DNA of 64,000 bases. It comes from Nonomuraea sediminis. GTDB lineage: Bacteria; Actinomycetota; Actinomycetes; Streptosporangiales; Streptosporangiaceae. Below the pieces are notes generated by a model that was not told the origin of the DNA, made no database searches, and worked only from the letters and a program-made list of their open reading frames with translations. Location of the stretch: positions 248,001 through 312,000 of the forward strand of contig NZ_JAHDTI010000014.1 in assembly GCF_018531495.1 (NCBI RefSeq), in the 5' to 3' direction. Positions 1 to 8,060 of the stretch are shown here, one piece after another (within the stretch, counting starts at the first letter, position 1; each line of letters begins with the position of its first letter). A program made the position numbers and the translations under genes.

Positions 1-291
1 ATCGCGGTCGGCATCGGGCTGACCTTCCCCACCCTCATGGCCGCGGCGACCGCCGACGCTGCCGGGAGCGACGCGGGGATCATCGGCGGCCTGGCCAACA
101 CCGCCAGTCAGGTGGGCGGATCGGTGGGCCTGGCGGTACTCGCGACGGCCGCCGGCGCCGCGACGGAGTCCGGCGGGACCTCCCCGACCGCCCTCGCCGC
201 GGGCTACGACCTGGTCTTCCTCCTGGCGGCCGGCCTCGCCCTGGCCATCGCGCTGGTCAGCATGCTGCTTCCCCGGCATCGACGCGTCTGA
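1..291 (+). CDS. MFS transporter, C-terminal fragment (cut by window edge)
   Basis: Open reading frame running in from the left edge with no start in view. The 96 visible residues end in two hydrophobic helices. The part around GGLANTASQVGGSVGLAVLA is typical of the last membrane segments of 14-helix DHA2-type drug exporters, which have a conserved N-T-x-x-Q-x-G-G-x-x-G pattern near the penultimate helices. The protein ends LLPRHRRV. Family membership is an inference from this short tail; the substrate cannot be told. The following 120 bases are intergenic. Confidence 0.75.
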   Translation: MAVGIGLTFPTLMAAATADAAGSDAGIIGGLANTASQVGGSVGLAVLATAAGAATESGGTSPTALAAGYDLVFLLAAGLALAIALVSMLLPRHRRV

Positions 292-413
292 CCACCGGCC
301 CGCAGGCGCGTTCACTGACTTGTCTACTGCTAGCAACCTTGATCGTAAAGTCCGTATGCGATCGTTTCGGGCGCCGTGCATCAATGATCTAGACCCCGGA
401 GGATTCACCGCAC

Positions 414-878
414 ATGCCCATACGTGCCGCATTGGCCAAGGCCACCGCAGTCATCGCCGTGGTCGGCGCCGCCTGCGTCCTGACGCCCGAGGCTCAGGCC
501 GCCGCCAATCCCTACACGCCGGAAGGGGTCTGCGGCTCCGGCTACCACGTCGTCGACTCCAGGACGCTGACCCACCAGAACGGCTCCACGGGTGGCAAGG
601 TCTACCTGCTGTACAACAACTCCAACGGATACAACTGCGCCGTCACGATCAAGGGCGTGGCCGTCGGGACGGCCACGGACACCGGGTTGGACCTGCTCGT
701 CTTCAGCAGCGGCGACAACTTCACCCACCACGAGAACAACGGCGACTTCAAGTACTACGCCGGGCCGGTGCGTGTCAGTGCGGCCGGCAAGTGTGTCGAG
801 GTGATCGGCTACACCTTCTCGACCACGTCGAACACCAGCTACGCGGCCACCATCCCCAAGGGACACTGCGGCCGCTGA
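414..878 (+). CDS. Small secreted protein, spore-associated protein A (SapA)-like
   Basis: A 154-residue exoprotein. Residues 1-30 form a Sec signal peptide (basic MPIRAALAK, hydrophobic core, cleavage after AQAAA). The mature part starts NPYTPEGVCGSGYHVVDS and contains a GKVYLLYNNSNGYNCAVTIK stretch and four cysteines, probably in two disulphides. This layout matches the SapA-like proteins of Streptomyces spores as I remember them. The start is supported by GGAGG ten bases upstream. No enzyme motif is visible. It stands alone between the MFS tail and a DUF3995 gene. The SapA link is from memory of the family pattern and is moderate; secretion is near certain. Confidence 0.75.
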   Translation: MPIRAALAKATAVIAVVGAACVLTPEAQAAANPYTPEGVCGSGYHVVDSRTLTHQNGSTGGKVYLLYNNSNGYNCAVTIKGVAVGTATDTGLDLLVFSSGDNFTHHENNGDFKYYAGPVRVSAAGKCVEVIGYTFSTTSNTSYAATIPKGHCGR

Positions 879-973
879 CCAGGTTCGTAGTGATCGACGT
901 CACAGGGAACCTCCGGTCCGTTCCCGTCCTCTCTCGTGGTGAAGGTAGCTCACACGATCAGGAGGCGAGAGTC

Positions 974-1477
974 ATGCGGGATCGGACGCGCGTGCGGGCG
1001 GGGATGGCGGTGGCCGCGGTGCTGGCGGCGGACGCCGCGGTGCATGTGTACTGGATGACCGGCAGCACCTGGCCGGCGCAGGACCCCGAGTCGCTGTCGC
1101 TGGCGGTGCTCAACGTCGTGTTTCCGTTCACGCCGCGGGTCCTTCTCGTTCCGCTGACAGCGGCAGTGTGCGCGTCGGCACTGATGGCGGTGGCGGTCGG
1201 CCGCCCTGCCTGGCCGGCCCGGCGGATTCCCGCCCGGGTCAGAAGGCTGGGCGGGCTGCTGGTCGCCACCGGGATCCTCATCCGCGGCCTCGCGGGCCTC
1301 GTCTGGGCGTTCGGGATCGGAGCGAGCCCCTCGACGCCGTTCTACTGGCTCAATCTGCTCGCCTACACACCGGCGTGCCTGGCCCTGTTCACCGCGGCGG
1401 TCATCGCCACCCGGACGACGACCCCGGCCGTCGCGACACCGGTGGGCGGCCGGCCACTCACCACGCGGGGCGCGTGA
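974..1477 (+). CDS. DUF3995-family small membrane protein
   Basis: A 167-residue protein with four predicted membrane helices (about residues 10-27, 38-72, 88-108 and 117-140). The HVYWMTGSTWPAQD stretch after helix 1 is the recognisable signature of DUF3995 proteins, a family of short four-helix membrane proteins of unknown function. The ATG is preceded by AGGAGG at good spacing, which decides against longer in-frame starts upstream. The tail after residue 145 is Thr/Pro/Gly-rich and probably disordered. It converges with the POLLUX-like gene, whose stop lies 9 bases away. No function can be given beyond membrane location. Confidence 0.75.
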   Translation: MRDRTRVRAGMAVAAVLAADAAVHVYWMTGSTWPAQDPESLSLAVLNVVFPFTPRVLLVPLTAAVCASALMAVAVGRPAWPARRIPARVRRLGGLLVATGILIRGLAGLVWAFGIGASPSTPFYWLNLLAYTPACLALFTAAVIATRTTTPAVATPVGGRPLTTRGA

Positions 1478-1486
1478 TCGGGCGGG

Positions 1487-3364
1487 TCAGTCCTCGGCGA
1501 GGACGATGACCAGGTCGCGGCGGCCGAGCGTGACCTGGTCGGATTTGCCGGGGTTGAGGACGACGCCGTAGTTCGGCGGGGCCGTCGACTCGACCTGCAG
1601 GCGGTAGCCGATGGCGGTCTCGCCGCGCATCCGGGCCGAGGCCACCAGGGTGGCGAAGCTGACCGTGACCCCGGGCTGGACGTAGTCCGTGGCGGGCTTG
1701 AGGTAGATCTCCGAGCCGTCGGAGTTGAACAGGTAGCGGAACACCGCGCCCAGGTGCGGGTTCTCCGAGAGCTGCGTCATCAGCAGGCTGATCAGCTTGT
1801 CGCTGACCACGAAGTCGTCGGCCTTGGTCACCTGGGCCAGGCGGCGGTTGCGGTCGTCGTTCATCTCGCTGACGATCGGGAAGCGCTGTCCCGTGCGCGA
1901 GGCGATGTCGCGCAGGTGCAGCAGCGTCACCAGCGTGCGCGAATCGGCGTGCTGAGCGTCCAGCCCGTCGTCGGACAGCACGATGATGTGGTCGAACACC
2001 CCTGGATCCAGCGCCTCCAGAGTGAACCTGGCGGTGGTGTCGCACTCCTTGACGTTGACGGCCAGGTTGCGCAGGCCGACCTTCATCCGTTCCACCTGGT
2101 CGCCGTCCTCGATGCCGCCGGCCGCGATGTCCAGCGTGGAGCCGGGCGCCACGTACTGGTCGACCTCGGTGACGATCTTCGCGGCTCGGCTGTTCCAGCC
2201 GATCAGCAGCGTGCGCTCGGGAGGTACGGCCTGCCGTACGGGCTGGGCGATCGCCTGCTGGACGACGGGCGGGAAGCTGCGCACCAGCCGGATGGTGGAG
2301 TCGTCCTCGGCCACCACGATCATCTCGTCGTCCTGCTGGATCACGGTGTCCATCGGCGGGTTCAGCACCACGGACCCGTCTCCGCGCCGGATCCCGATCA
2401 GGCAGGCGGTCTCGTAGGCGAACAGCGCCTCACCGTACGGGAATCCGGTCAGCTTCGGCTCGGCGCGCATGTAGATCTCGTCGCCGCCGTAGTCGAGCAG
2501 GTCGGTGCACACCACTGACAGACCCGACTGACGGGCGGTCTGCACGATGAGCCGTGAGGCGATGTCGTCGGTGTCGACCACCTGCGCGTACCCGCCCCCG
2601 GCCAGCTCGGCGGCCTCCAGGTTGTTGGTGTCGGCGACCGAGGCGATGATCGGCGGGCGCCGCCTGCGCCAGTTCCGGTTGGTCAGCCCGAGCAGCGTCT
2701 TGATGACGTGCGCGTCAGGATCCTCGCCCTGCGGGGACAGCACGATGACGGAGCGGGCGGTGTCCAGGCTCAGCAGGTCGAGATCGGTCGGCTCGATGGG
2801 GCTGCCGCTCCGGACGACCACGCGGGTCTTGCCGGTGTCCCCGACCCGGGTGCGCAGTTCCTCCTCCATCTCCAGCTTGTCGCGGTCGCCGAGGATGGCG
2901 ATGCAGGACTTGGACTCGCTCTCGTTGGCCTGCACCAGCTCGGGAATGATGGTGAAGATCTGGTCCGACCAGCCGATCAGGACCGTGTGCCGGTCCTCGA
3001 CGATGCGCGAGCGCCCCTTGCGCAGGTCGGTCAGCTTGTTGTCCAGGCCGGTGGTGAGCACGCCGACCAGGCTGGAGACGATGAGCAGGCCGCCGATCGT
3101 GATGGCGAAGCCGAGGACCGTGAAGATCGCGCTGCCCTCGTTGTCGCCCGCCATGGTGCCCGCGTCCATCGCCCGCATGAGGCTGCCCCACAGCGCGACG
3201 TACCAGCTGTCGTGCACGTCCTTGTCGGCCAGGAGCATGGACAGGACCGCGAACACCACGACCATGACGACGGTGACCAGCGCGAGCCAGCCGATGAGGG
3301 CAGGCGTGCCCTTCGACATGCTGTTGTCGAACTTGTAGCGCAGACGTTCTCGCCGTGTGGCCAT
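1487..3364 (-). CDS. CASTOR/POLLUX-related ion channel protein with TrkA-N/RCK-like domains
   Basis: A 625-residue protein starting MATRRERLRYKFDNSMSKG. Two or three hydrophobic segments (about residues 23-45 and 82-105, with a possible pore loop between) precede a long soluble part. That part has two Rossmann-type modules opening with TVLIGWSDQIFTIIPEL and TLLIGWNSRAAKIVTEV, the nucleotide-binding pattern of RCK/TrkA-N regulatory domains. Family: the plant symbiosis channels CASTOR and POLLUX/DMI1 and their actinobacterial homologues of similar length, presumed ligand-gated cation channels. The start is chosen because MATRRERLRYKFDN is the usual N-terminus; a GTG two codons upstream is possible. 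The gene diverges from the reductase gene at 3633 across 268 bases. Confidence 0.85.
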   Translation of the reverse strand: MATRRERLRYKFDNSMSKGTPALIGWLALVTVVMVVVFAVLSMLLADKDVHDSWYVALWGSLMRAMDAGTMAGDNEGSAIFTVLGFAITIGGLLIVSSLVGVLTTGLDNKLTDLRKGRSRIVEDRHTVLIGWSDQIFTIIPELVQANESESKSCIAILGDRDKLEMEEELRTRVGDTGKTRVVVRSGSPIEPTDLDLLSLDTARSVIVLSPQGEDPDAHVIKTLLGLTNRNWRRRRPPIIASVADTNNLEAAELAGGGYAQVVDTDDIASRLIVQTARQSGLSVVCTDLLDYGGDEIYMRAEPKLTGFPYGEALFAYETACLIGIRRGDGSVVLNPPMDTVIQQDDEMIVVAEDDSTIRLVRSFPPVVQQAIAQPVRQAVPPERTLLIGWNSRAAKIVTEVDQYVAPGSTLDIAAGGIEDGDQVERMKVGLRNLAVNVKECDTTARFTLEALDPGVFDHIIVLSDDGLDAQHADSRTLVTLLHLRDIASRTGQRFPIVSEMNDDRNRRLAQVTKADDFVVSDKLISLLMTQLSENPHLGAVFRYLFNSDGSEIYLKPATDYVQPGVTVSFATLVASARMRGETAIGYRLQVESTAPPNYGVVLNPGKSDQVTLGRRDLVIVLAED

Positions 3365-3463
3365 GACCACCCCGTCCTGTCGGCCCGGCCACTTGGGATC
3401 TGCTCGGTAAAAGATGAACGCGAGAGCTACAGGAGGCGACCGGGGGTCCATAAAGATACCAGT

Positions 3464-3479
3464 CGCAACAATTGTCGCG
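3464..3479. promoter_or_regulatory. Near-perfect 16-bp palindrome in a divergent promoter region
   Basis: CGCAACAATTGTCGCG pairs at 7 of 8 positions around its centre and lies between the channel gene (start 3364, minus) and the reductase gene (start 3633, plus). It is in the only A/T-richer stretch of the intergenic region, so a repressor operator is possible. No protein can be assigned. Confidence 0.35.
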
Positions 3480-3632
3480 TTGGTGCTTTCCCTCCGCTTG
3501 CGTCTCCCTTGCAACGGCACTTCAAGGTGCACACTGCTCCGCCAGGGCGCGGCGGGTGGGCACATCGCCTCCTGCGCGTGCGGCGCTCGCCTGTTTTGAT
3601 GAGGCCTCACCGAACCACCAGGGAGGGCCGCA

Positions 3633-4700
3633 ATGCCCGAATCGCAGCCGCACCGCGCCGACCACCGCTCCCCTGAGCAGCCGCCTCTGATGCGTGCCGT
3701 GCTCTTCGACCAGGTCGAACCCGGGTCGGACGAACTGGGTCTCGTCGTGCGGCACATCGAGCGGCCCGAGCCTGGACCGGGGGAGATCCGCCTCCGCGTG
3801 TCCGCTTACGGCCTCAACCAGGCCGACCTGCTCCTGATGGCCGGACGCCACTACTCGACGTCGGACCTCCCGATGCGCATCGGATACGAGGCCAGCGGCG
3901 TCGTCGACGCGGTCGGCGAGGGCGTCACCTGTTTCTCGGCCGGCGACCGCGTGAGCACGATCCCCAACGTGGACGGTCCGTATTCCTGCGGGAACGAGTA
4001 CGCGCTCGCACGCCAGGAGTTCACCACGCCGTGGCCCGAGGGATGGTCGGCGGCGGAGGCGGCCGGATTCTGGATGCAGTACCTCACGCCGTACTACCCG
4101 ATGCGGGAGCTGTCCACGATCGGCGAGGGCTCCTACGTGCTCATCACCGCGGCGTCGGGAGGGACGGGGCTGGGCGCGATACGGGTCGCCAAGGCGCTGG
4201 GCGCCACGGTGGTGACGTCGAGCCGTACCTCTGCCAAGCGCGACTTCCTGCTCGACCAGGGAGCCGACGCGGTGATCGCCACCGAGGAAGAGGCGTTCGC
4301 CCCCGCCCTGCTGGCCGCCACCGACGGCCACGGGGCCGACCTGGTCCTCGACGGGATCGGCGGCGGATTCATCGCCGAGTACGTCGAGGCGATGGCGATG
4401 AACGGCGTCGCCTACATCTACGGCGGGCTGTCGGGCACCAACGACGTCGCCTTCCCGATACTGCCGCTGGTGCAGAGGCGGGCGGGTGTGGTCGGCTACT
4501 CGCTCATCAACGAGGTGCGGGACGCCGGCAGGCTCCGGCGGGGCGTGGAGTGGGTCCTCGAGCGGATCGCCGACGGCACCTTCGGGCGCCCGGTGATCGA
4601 CAGCGTGCACGACCTCCCGGAGGTCGGCGAGGCGTATGCGCGGATGAGATCCGGCGCACAGCGAGGCAAGATCATCGTTCAGGTGAGCGAAGGCGTTTGA
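3633..4700 (+). CDS. Zinc-independent medium-chain dehydrogenase/quinone oxidoreductase family protein
   Basis: A 355-residue cytosolic reductase. The N-terminal GroES-like fold carries LNQADLLLMAGRHY and GYEASGVVDAVGEGV. The Rossmann part has ITAASGGTGLGAIRVAKALGA, the AAxGGxG-type NADPH loop of quinone oxidoreductase-like MDR enzymes. The zinc-ligand cysteines of alcohol dehydrogenases are absent at the usual places, so NADPH-dependent reduction of a quinone or enone is likelier than alcohol oxidation. The start at 3633 has GGAGG 7 bases upstream; the internal Met at residue 20 is an alternative, since family homology begins there (MRAVLFDQVEPG). It is followed after 19 bases by the DUF1905 gene, possibly co-transcribed. 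The substrate is unknown. Confidence 0.85.
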   Translation: MPESQPHRADHRSPEQPPLMRAVLFDQVEPGSDELGLVVRHIERPEPGPGEIRLRVSAYGLNQADLLLMAGRHYSTSDLPMRIGYEASGVVDAVGEGVTCFSAGDRVSTIPNVDGPYSCGNEYALARQEFTTPWPEGWSAAEAAGFWMQYLTPYYPMRELSTIGEGSYVLITAASGGTGLGAIRVAKALGATVVTSSRTSAKRDFLLDQGADAVIATEEEAFAPALLAATDGHGADLVLDGIGGGFIAEYVEAMAMNGVAYIYGGLSGTNDVAFPILPLVQRRAGVVGYSLINEVRDAGRLRRGVEWVLERIADGTFGRPVIDSVHDLPEVGEAYARMRSGAQRGKIIVQVSEGV

Positions 4701-4719
4701 CGGCTCCTATCCTGTGTCG

Positions 4720-5007
4720 ATGAACGTGGAGTTCAGCGGCGAGCTGTGGTTCTGGAAGGGACCGGCACCGTGGCACTTCGTCACCGTCCCCGACGACGAG
4801 TGCCGCGACCTGGAGACGACCGCCGCCCTGGTCAGCTACGGCTGGGGCATGATTCCGGTGACGGCTCGGATACGGGAAACCCGGTGGAGGACGTCACTGT
4901 TCCCCCAGGACGGGCACTACCTCGTGCCCGTGAAGGCGGCGGTGCGGAAGGCCGAAGGGCTCGCCGTGGGGGAAGTGGTGACCGTTCATCTGACCGTCGA
5001 TGTCTGA
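4720..5007 (+). CDS. DUF1905 domain-containing protein
   Basis: A 95-residue protein that is essentially one DUF1905 barrel: FSGELWFWKGPAPWHFVTVP, a Gly-x-x-P-V-x-A-x-I central strand (GMIPVTARI) and the typical C-terminal AVRKAEGLAVGEVVTVHL. Family members are small cytosolic proteins, often fused to or near YdeI-type proteins; biochemical function is unknown. ATG 4720 is used; a GTG at 4714 would add two residues, and neither has a clear ribosome binding site. The last 22 bases overlap tail-to-tail with the CMD-like gene on the other strand. Confidence 0.8.
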   Translation: MNVEFSGELWFWKGPAPWHFVTVPDDECRDLETTAALVSYGWGMIPVTARIRETRWRTSLFPQDGHYLVPVKAAVRKAEGLAVGEVVTVHLTVDV

Positions 5008-5507
5008 CCGGGCGTGTAGTTCTTCCCGAGGGGCCTGCCGGGGATCGGCTTGGCGATGAGGGCGACGGGGATGAAGAAGCAGATCTGGGAGATCGCCAGA
5101 GTGAGCGTCCAGAGCGCCTTGTCGTCGTAGTGGGCGGATGCCCTGGCGTAGAGCTCGTCGGGGACGCGCTCCCCGGACGGGTTCGGGGTCAGGACGGCCT
5201 CCGCGAGCTCCAGCGCGACCCGTTCGGCGTCGGTGAAGTAGGGGGCGTCACGCCATGACGCCACGGCGGTGATGCGTTCCTCCGTCTCCCCGGCATTGCG
5301 GAGGAGGCCGGTCTGCCGGACGGTGTGGTAGGTGCTGCCGACGATCTGCCCGGCACGCAGCTGCACGAGGCCGATGGTGGTGTGCGGGATCGAACCGTTC
5401 CGGGTGGCCTTGGTGATGGCCACCGCGATCGTCCCCAGTTCGGGGAAGAACTGGGCGGGGTCGGGCAGACGCGACCGGAGGTCGTCCTGTTCAGCGGGTG
5501 CGGACAT
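4986..5507 (-). CDS. Carboxymuconolactone decarboxylase/AhpD-like protein lacking the Cys-x-x-Cys pair
   Basis: A 173-residue helical protein of the CMD/AhpD fold. WRDAPYFTDAERVALELAEAVL closely matches its intact paralogue encoded at 13112. At the active site the family has Q-I-N-x-C-x-x-C-x-D-x-H; here it reads QIVGSTYHTVRQ, so both cysteines and the histidine are replaced and thiol peroxidase chemistry is not expected. It is second in a two-gene minus-strand unit behind a small membrane protein (42-base gap) and diverges from an ECF41 sigma factor. CMD-type genes are the classic partners and targets of ECF41 factors, so it probably belongs to that regulon. What it binds or catalyses is unknown. 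Confidence 0.85.
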   Translation of the reverse strand: MSAPAEQDDLRSRLPDPAQFFPELGTIAVAITKATRNGSIPHTTIGLVQLRAGQIVGSTYHTVRQTGLLRNAGETEERITAVASWRDAPYFTDAERVALELAEAVLTPNPSGERVPDELYARASAHYDDKALWTLTLAISQICFFIPVALIAKPIPGRPLGKNYTPGQTSTVR

Positions 5508-5549
5508 GGCGAGATCTTCCTTTCGACACGACTGCTGGAATGTGCGGCG

Positions 5550-5948
5550 TCACGCCGCGGCGGCCACGCGAGTACGGCCGCCCCAGACCCAGCCGAGCTG
5601 AACGACGCTCATGCCGAACAGCAGGACGCCCAGGGGGACGTGCAGGGTCTTGACGTGCGCGATGCCCAGCGCGATCTGCGCCAGCGTGAGCCCGAAGAAC
5701 CCGGCCGCGTACAGAATGGGCCGGGCCGAGCCGCCGCCCGGCCGCCACGCCAGGACCGCGGCGACCACGTGCAGCAGTGACACCGTGAACACCCCGTACG
5801 CCGAGGCACTGTGCAGTACCCGTCCGCTGGGCACGGACAGCAACAGGCCGGCGGTGATCGGCGCGACGAAGACGGCCAGGGTCTGCAGGGTGATCGCGAC
5901 GCGCAGCAGCGTAAGGTTGCCCTGCTTGGTCGTCGGGGGTGTGGGCAT
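5550..5948 (-). CDS. Small four-helix membrane protein in an ECF41-linked operon
   Basis: A 132-residue protein starting MPTPPTTKQGNLTLLRVAIT, with four hydrophobic helices (about residues 15-35, 47-64, 74-92 and 97-116). Histidines fall near the ends of helices (HSASAY, LLHVV, AHVKTLHVPLG), a layout seen in small haem-binding or DUF6220-like membrane proteins; no family is assigned with confidence. A GGAGAAGG sequence lies about 10 bases upstream of the chosen ATG. It is the first gene of the unit read leftward from the symmetric ECF41-type promoter element, with the CMD-like gene downstream. An electron-transfer or quinone-linked role is possible but only a guess. Confidence 0.7.
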   Translation of the reverse strand: MPTPPTTKQGNLTLLRVAITLQTLAVFVAPITAGLLLSVPSGRVLHSASAYGVFTVSLLHVVAAVLAWRPGGGSARPILYAAGFFGLTLAQIALGIAHVKTLHVPLGVLLFGMSVVQLGWVWGGRTRVAAAA

Positions 5949-5991
5949 GGGAGGTGTTCCCTTCTCCGTCTCGAGGCTTGCGACCTGGTGT

Positions 5992-6067
5992 CTCACCAGT
6001 ACGACGAAACAGCCGCCCGAAATGTGAGGTCTCACATTCCGAGGTGCTGTCTCGTCGTACTGATGAG
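5992..6067. promoter_or_regulatory. 76-bp symmetric divergent promoter element, ECF41 type
   Basis: The region between the membrane-protein gene and the sigma gene is symmetric about position 6029.5. The centre is a perfect AATGTGAG-GT-CTCACATT palindrome (6021-6038). Outer 22-bp arms at 5992-6013 and 6046-6067 match at 20 of 22 positions as inverted repeats. Each half reads as one promoter: rightward TCTCACA (6030-6036), 16 bp, CGTC (6053-6056); leftward the mirror image, with CGTC on the minus strand at 6003-6006. The published ECF41 consensus, as I recall it, is TGTCACA at -35 and CGTC at -10. This suggests autoregulated divergent transcription by the adjacent sigma factor. Confidence 0.7.
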
Positions 6068-6097
6068 GGCAGATGCGAGAAGGAAGTCGGGGACACC

Positions 6098-7033
6098 ATG
6101 ACCACCCAGTCCGGGCCGGGAGACGGCCTGAGCGCGATCATGAGCGAGCGGCGCCAGCTGATCAATCTCGCCTACCGGCTGCTCGGCTCCCTGACCGAGG
6201 CCGAGGATGCCGTGCAGGAGACCTACGCCCGCTGGTACGCGATGACCCGGGAGCAGCAGGAGGCCATCGACTCCCCCGGCGCCTGGCTGACGAAGGTGGC
6301 CGGCCGCATCTGCCTGGACCTGCTCGGCTCGGCGCGGGCCCGCCGTGAGAGCTACGTCGGCGAATGGATCCCCGAGCCGCTGCCCGAACCCACGGAGTGG
6401 GTCAGCAGGCAGCCGGCCGACCCGGCCGACCGGGTCACCCTCGACGAGTCGATCAACATGGCCTTCCTCGTCGTGCTCGAGTCGATGACCCCGGCAGAAC
6501 GCGTCGCGTTCATCCTGCACGACGTCTTCGGCTACGCCTTCGCCGAGGTGGCCGAGGTCGTCGGCCGTACCCCGGCGGCCTGCCGCCAGCTGGCCTCCTC
6601 GGCCCGCCGCCGCATCCGCGCGTCACAGGCTCCCGCGGCGCCGACGGCGCGGCACGCCGGCACCGTCAGGGACTTCAAGCAGGCCTGGGAGGCCAAGGAC
6701 ATCGACGCCCTCATCGGCCTCCTCGACCCCGACGCCACCGCGATCGTCGACGGCGGCGGCCTGGTCAGCGCCGGGCTCCGCCCGATCGAAGGCGGCGAGC
6801 AGGTCGCCCGCTACATCCTCGCCATCGCCGGCATGGCACCCGGCCTGACGATTCTGGAGCGTACGGTCAACGGCCAGCCCGGCCTGGTGGCCCAGCACGA
6901 CGGCGTCACCGTGACGGTGGCCGCGTTCGACCTCACCGGCGGCCGGATCAAGCACATCTGGGCGGTACGCAACCCCGACAAGCTCCGGCCTTGGGCGGGG
7001 GAGGATGTGATCAAGAGCCGCCGTACGCCTTGA
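6098..7033 (+). CDS. ECF41-family RNA polymerase sigma factor with fused SnoaL-like C-terminal domain (SigJ-like)
   Basis: A 311-residue ECF sigma factor. Region 2 is at residues 18-80 (AYRLLGSLTEAEDAVQETYARW), region 4 at about 120-175 (FGYAFAEVAEVVGRTPAACRQ), and a SnoaL/NTF2-like domain follows from about 188. It has the ECF41 hallmarks: the YVGEWIPEPLP linker after region 2 (86-95), a DGGG motif (218-221) and NPDKL near the end (292-296). In ECF41 factors the fused C-terminal domain replaces an anti-sigma factor and tunes activity. The start is at the ATG before TTQSGPGDG, with GGAAG upstream; ATG 6140 is an alternative. It diverges from a CMD-like operon and its 3' end overlaps the protease gene by 23 bases. 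Confidence 0.9.
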   Translation: MTTQSGPGDGLSAIMSERRQLINLAYRLLGSLTEAEDAVQETYARWYAMTREQQEAIDSPGAWLTKVAGRICLDLLGSARARRESYVGEWIPEPLPEPTEWVSRQPADPADRVTLDESINMAFLVVLESMTPAERVAFILHDVFGYAFAEVAEVVGRTPAACRQLASSARRRIRASQAPAAPTARHAGTVRDFKQAWEAKDIDALIGLLDPDATAIVDGGGLVSAGLRPIEGGEQVARYILAIAGMAPGLTILERTVNGQPGLVAQHDGVTVTVAAFDLTGGRIKHIWAVRNPDKLRPWAGEDVIKSRRTP

Positions 7034-7859
7034 TGGTCTCGGTGATCCAGGGGCGGTAGTGGGTCACGTCGGTCCAGACGCCCACTCCCGGCCCGCCGTC
7101 GGGGCTGGTGGCGCAGCCGGCGTTGCCGTCCATGCGGTCGTCCAGGTCGTCGCCGTCGCGCGAGGTGGCGCCGATCAGCTCCCAGCGGTTGCCCACCCGG
7201 CGGATCTGCGGACCGCCGGAGTCGCCGTTGCAGGCGCTGGCGGCGCGCCCGTTGATCTCACCGGTGCACACCTCCTCGCCACTGTTGAGCTCGGAGCACC
7301 GGCTGTCGGGCACGCGTACGGTGTCGAGTTGCTGCAGCTGCCGCGGGCCGTCCTCGCAGGCGGGATTCTCCGTGTCGTCGCAGGTCATGCCCCAGCCGAT
7401 GACGCGGGTCGGCTCGCCAACCTGGCCGGGGCCGTCGGCGATGGGGATGGGCGCGAGGTTGACCCGCTGGTCCAGCTGGACCAGGAGGATGTCGTCCTTG
7501 GGCGCATCCCTCATCCCGAGCTCTTCGTGGGTGGGGTGGACGACGACGCGCTTGACGGTGGTGAGCACCCCGCCGTTGTCGCGCTCGAGCGAGCCGACCC
7601 GTACCTGCGTCTTGCCAGGCTTCATGAGCCCCTTGCAGTGGGCGGCGGTCACCACCCAGTCGGGGGCGATGAGGGAACCGCCGCAATGGTGCTGGGGCAG
7701 TTTCTTCAGCTGGAAGGAGACCATGAACGAGTAGGTCTCCGTCGCGTCCCGCCCGCCGATGATGGCGGGGCGGCCGGTGCTCGCCGCGGCCGTGGTCGCG
7801 GTGGCCAGTGCGAGCCCGGTGGCCATGAGGGTGGCGAGCACCACTTTTCGCTTGAACAC
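7011..7859 (-). CDS. Secreted trypsin-like serine protease (peptidase family S1)
   Basis: A 282-residue preproprotein. Residues 1-27 are a Sec signal peptide (MFKRKVVLATLM, AAA cleavage region). IIGG at 33-36 is the mature N-terminus that inserts on activation, so the propeptide is very short. The catalytic triad is visible: His74 in TAAHC, Asp123 in DDILLVQL and Ser214 in NGDSGGP. Six or more cysteines suit the usual disulphides. Family: S1A trypsins of actinomycetes, extracellular endopeptidases. A SARP regulator and an EF-G-like gene are upstream, with no obvious functional link. The 3' end overlaps the sigma gene by 23 bases, so transcription of one could interfere with the other. Confidence 0.9.
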   Translation of the reverse strand: MFKRKVVLATLMATGLALATATTAAASTGRPAIIGGRDATETYSFMVSFQLKKLPQHHCGGSLIAPDWVVTAAHCKGLMKPGKTQVRVGSLERDNGGVLTTVKRVVVHPTHEELGMRDAPKDDILLVQLDQRVNLAPIPIADGPGQVGEPTRVIGWGMTCDDTENPACEDGPRQLQQLDTVRVPDSRCSELNSGEEVCTGEINGRAASACNGDSGGPQIRRVGNRWELIGATSRDGDDLDDRMDGNAGCATSPDGGPGVGVWTDVTHYRPWITETIKAYGGS

Positions 7860-8020
7860 ACGTCTCCAGTCGGTTGAAGGTGCGGGCCGGGGGTCTCCCT
7901 GAACTCTCCACGACTCGTCCTGCGGCCGGCGCGCCGGCGTTTTGCCAGGTCAACGCGCCGAGTGTAGGTCAGGGTACCTGCGACTCTCAGTGCTCCCGAC
8001 ACCTTGACCTTGAGTGACGA

Positions 8021-8056
8021 CCCCGGTCGCCGGGCTGGACGGCCCGGCGACCGGGG
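8021..8056 (-). terminator. Strong hairpin terminator after the EF-G-like gene
   Basis: A perfect 15-bp inverted repeat (CCCCGGTCGCCGGGC and its complement) around a 6-base loop starts five bases after the stop codon of the EF-G-like gene. No U-run follows, as is common for actinomycete terminators. Confidence 0.7.
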
Positions 8057-8060
8057 GTGC

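Noticed and set aside
3414..3599. Short plus-strand frame between the channel and reductase genes
   Set aside because: No ribosome binding site and no family resemblance; it lies in the divergent promoter region.
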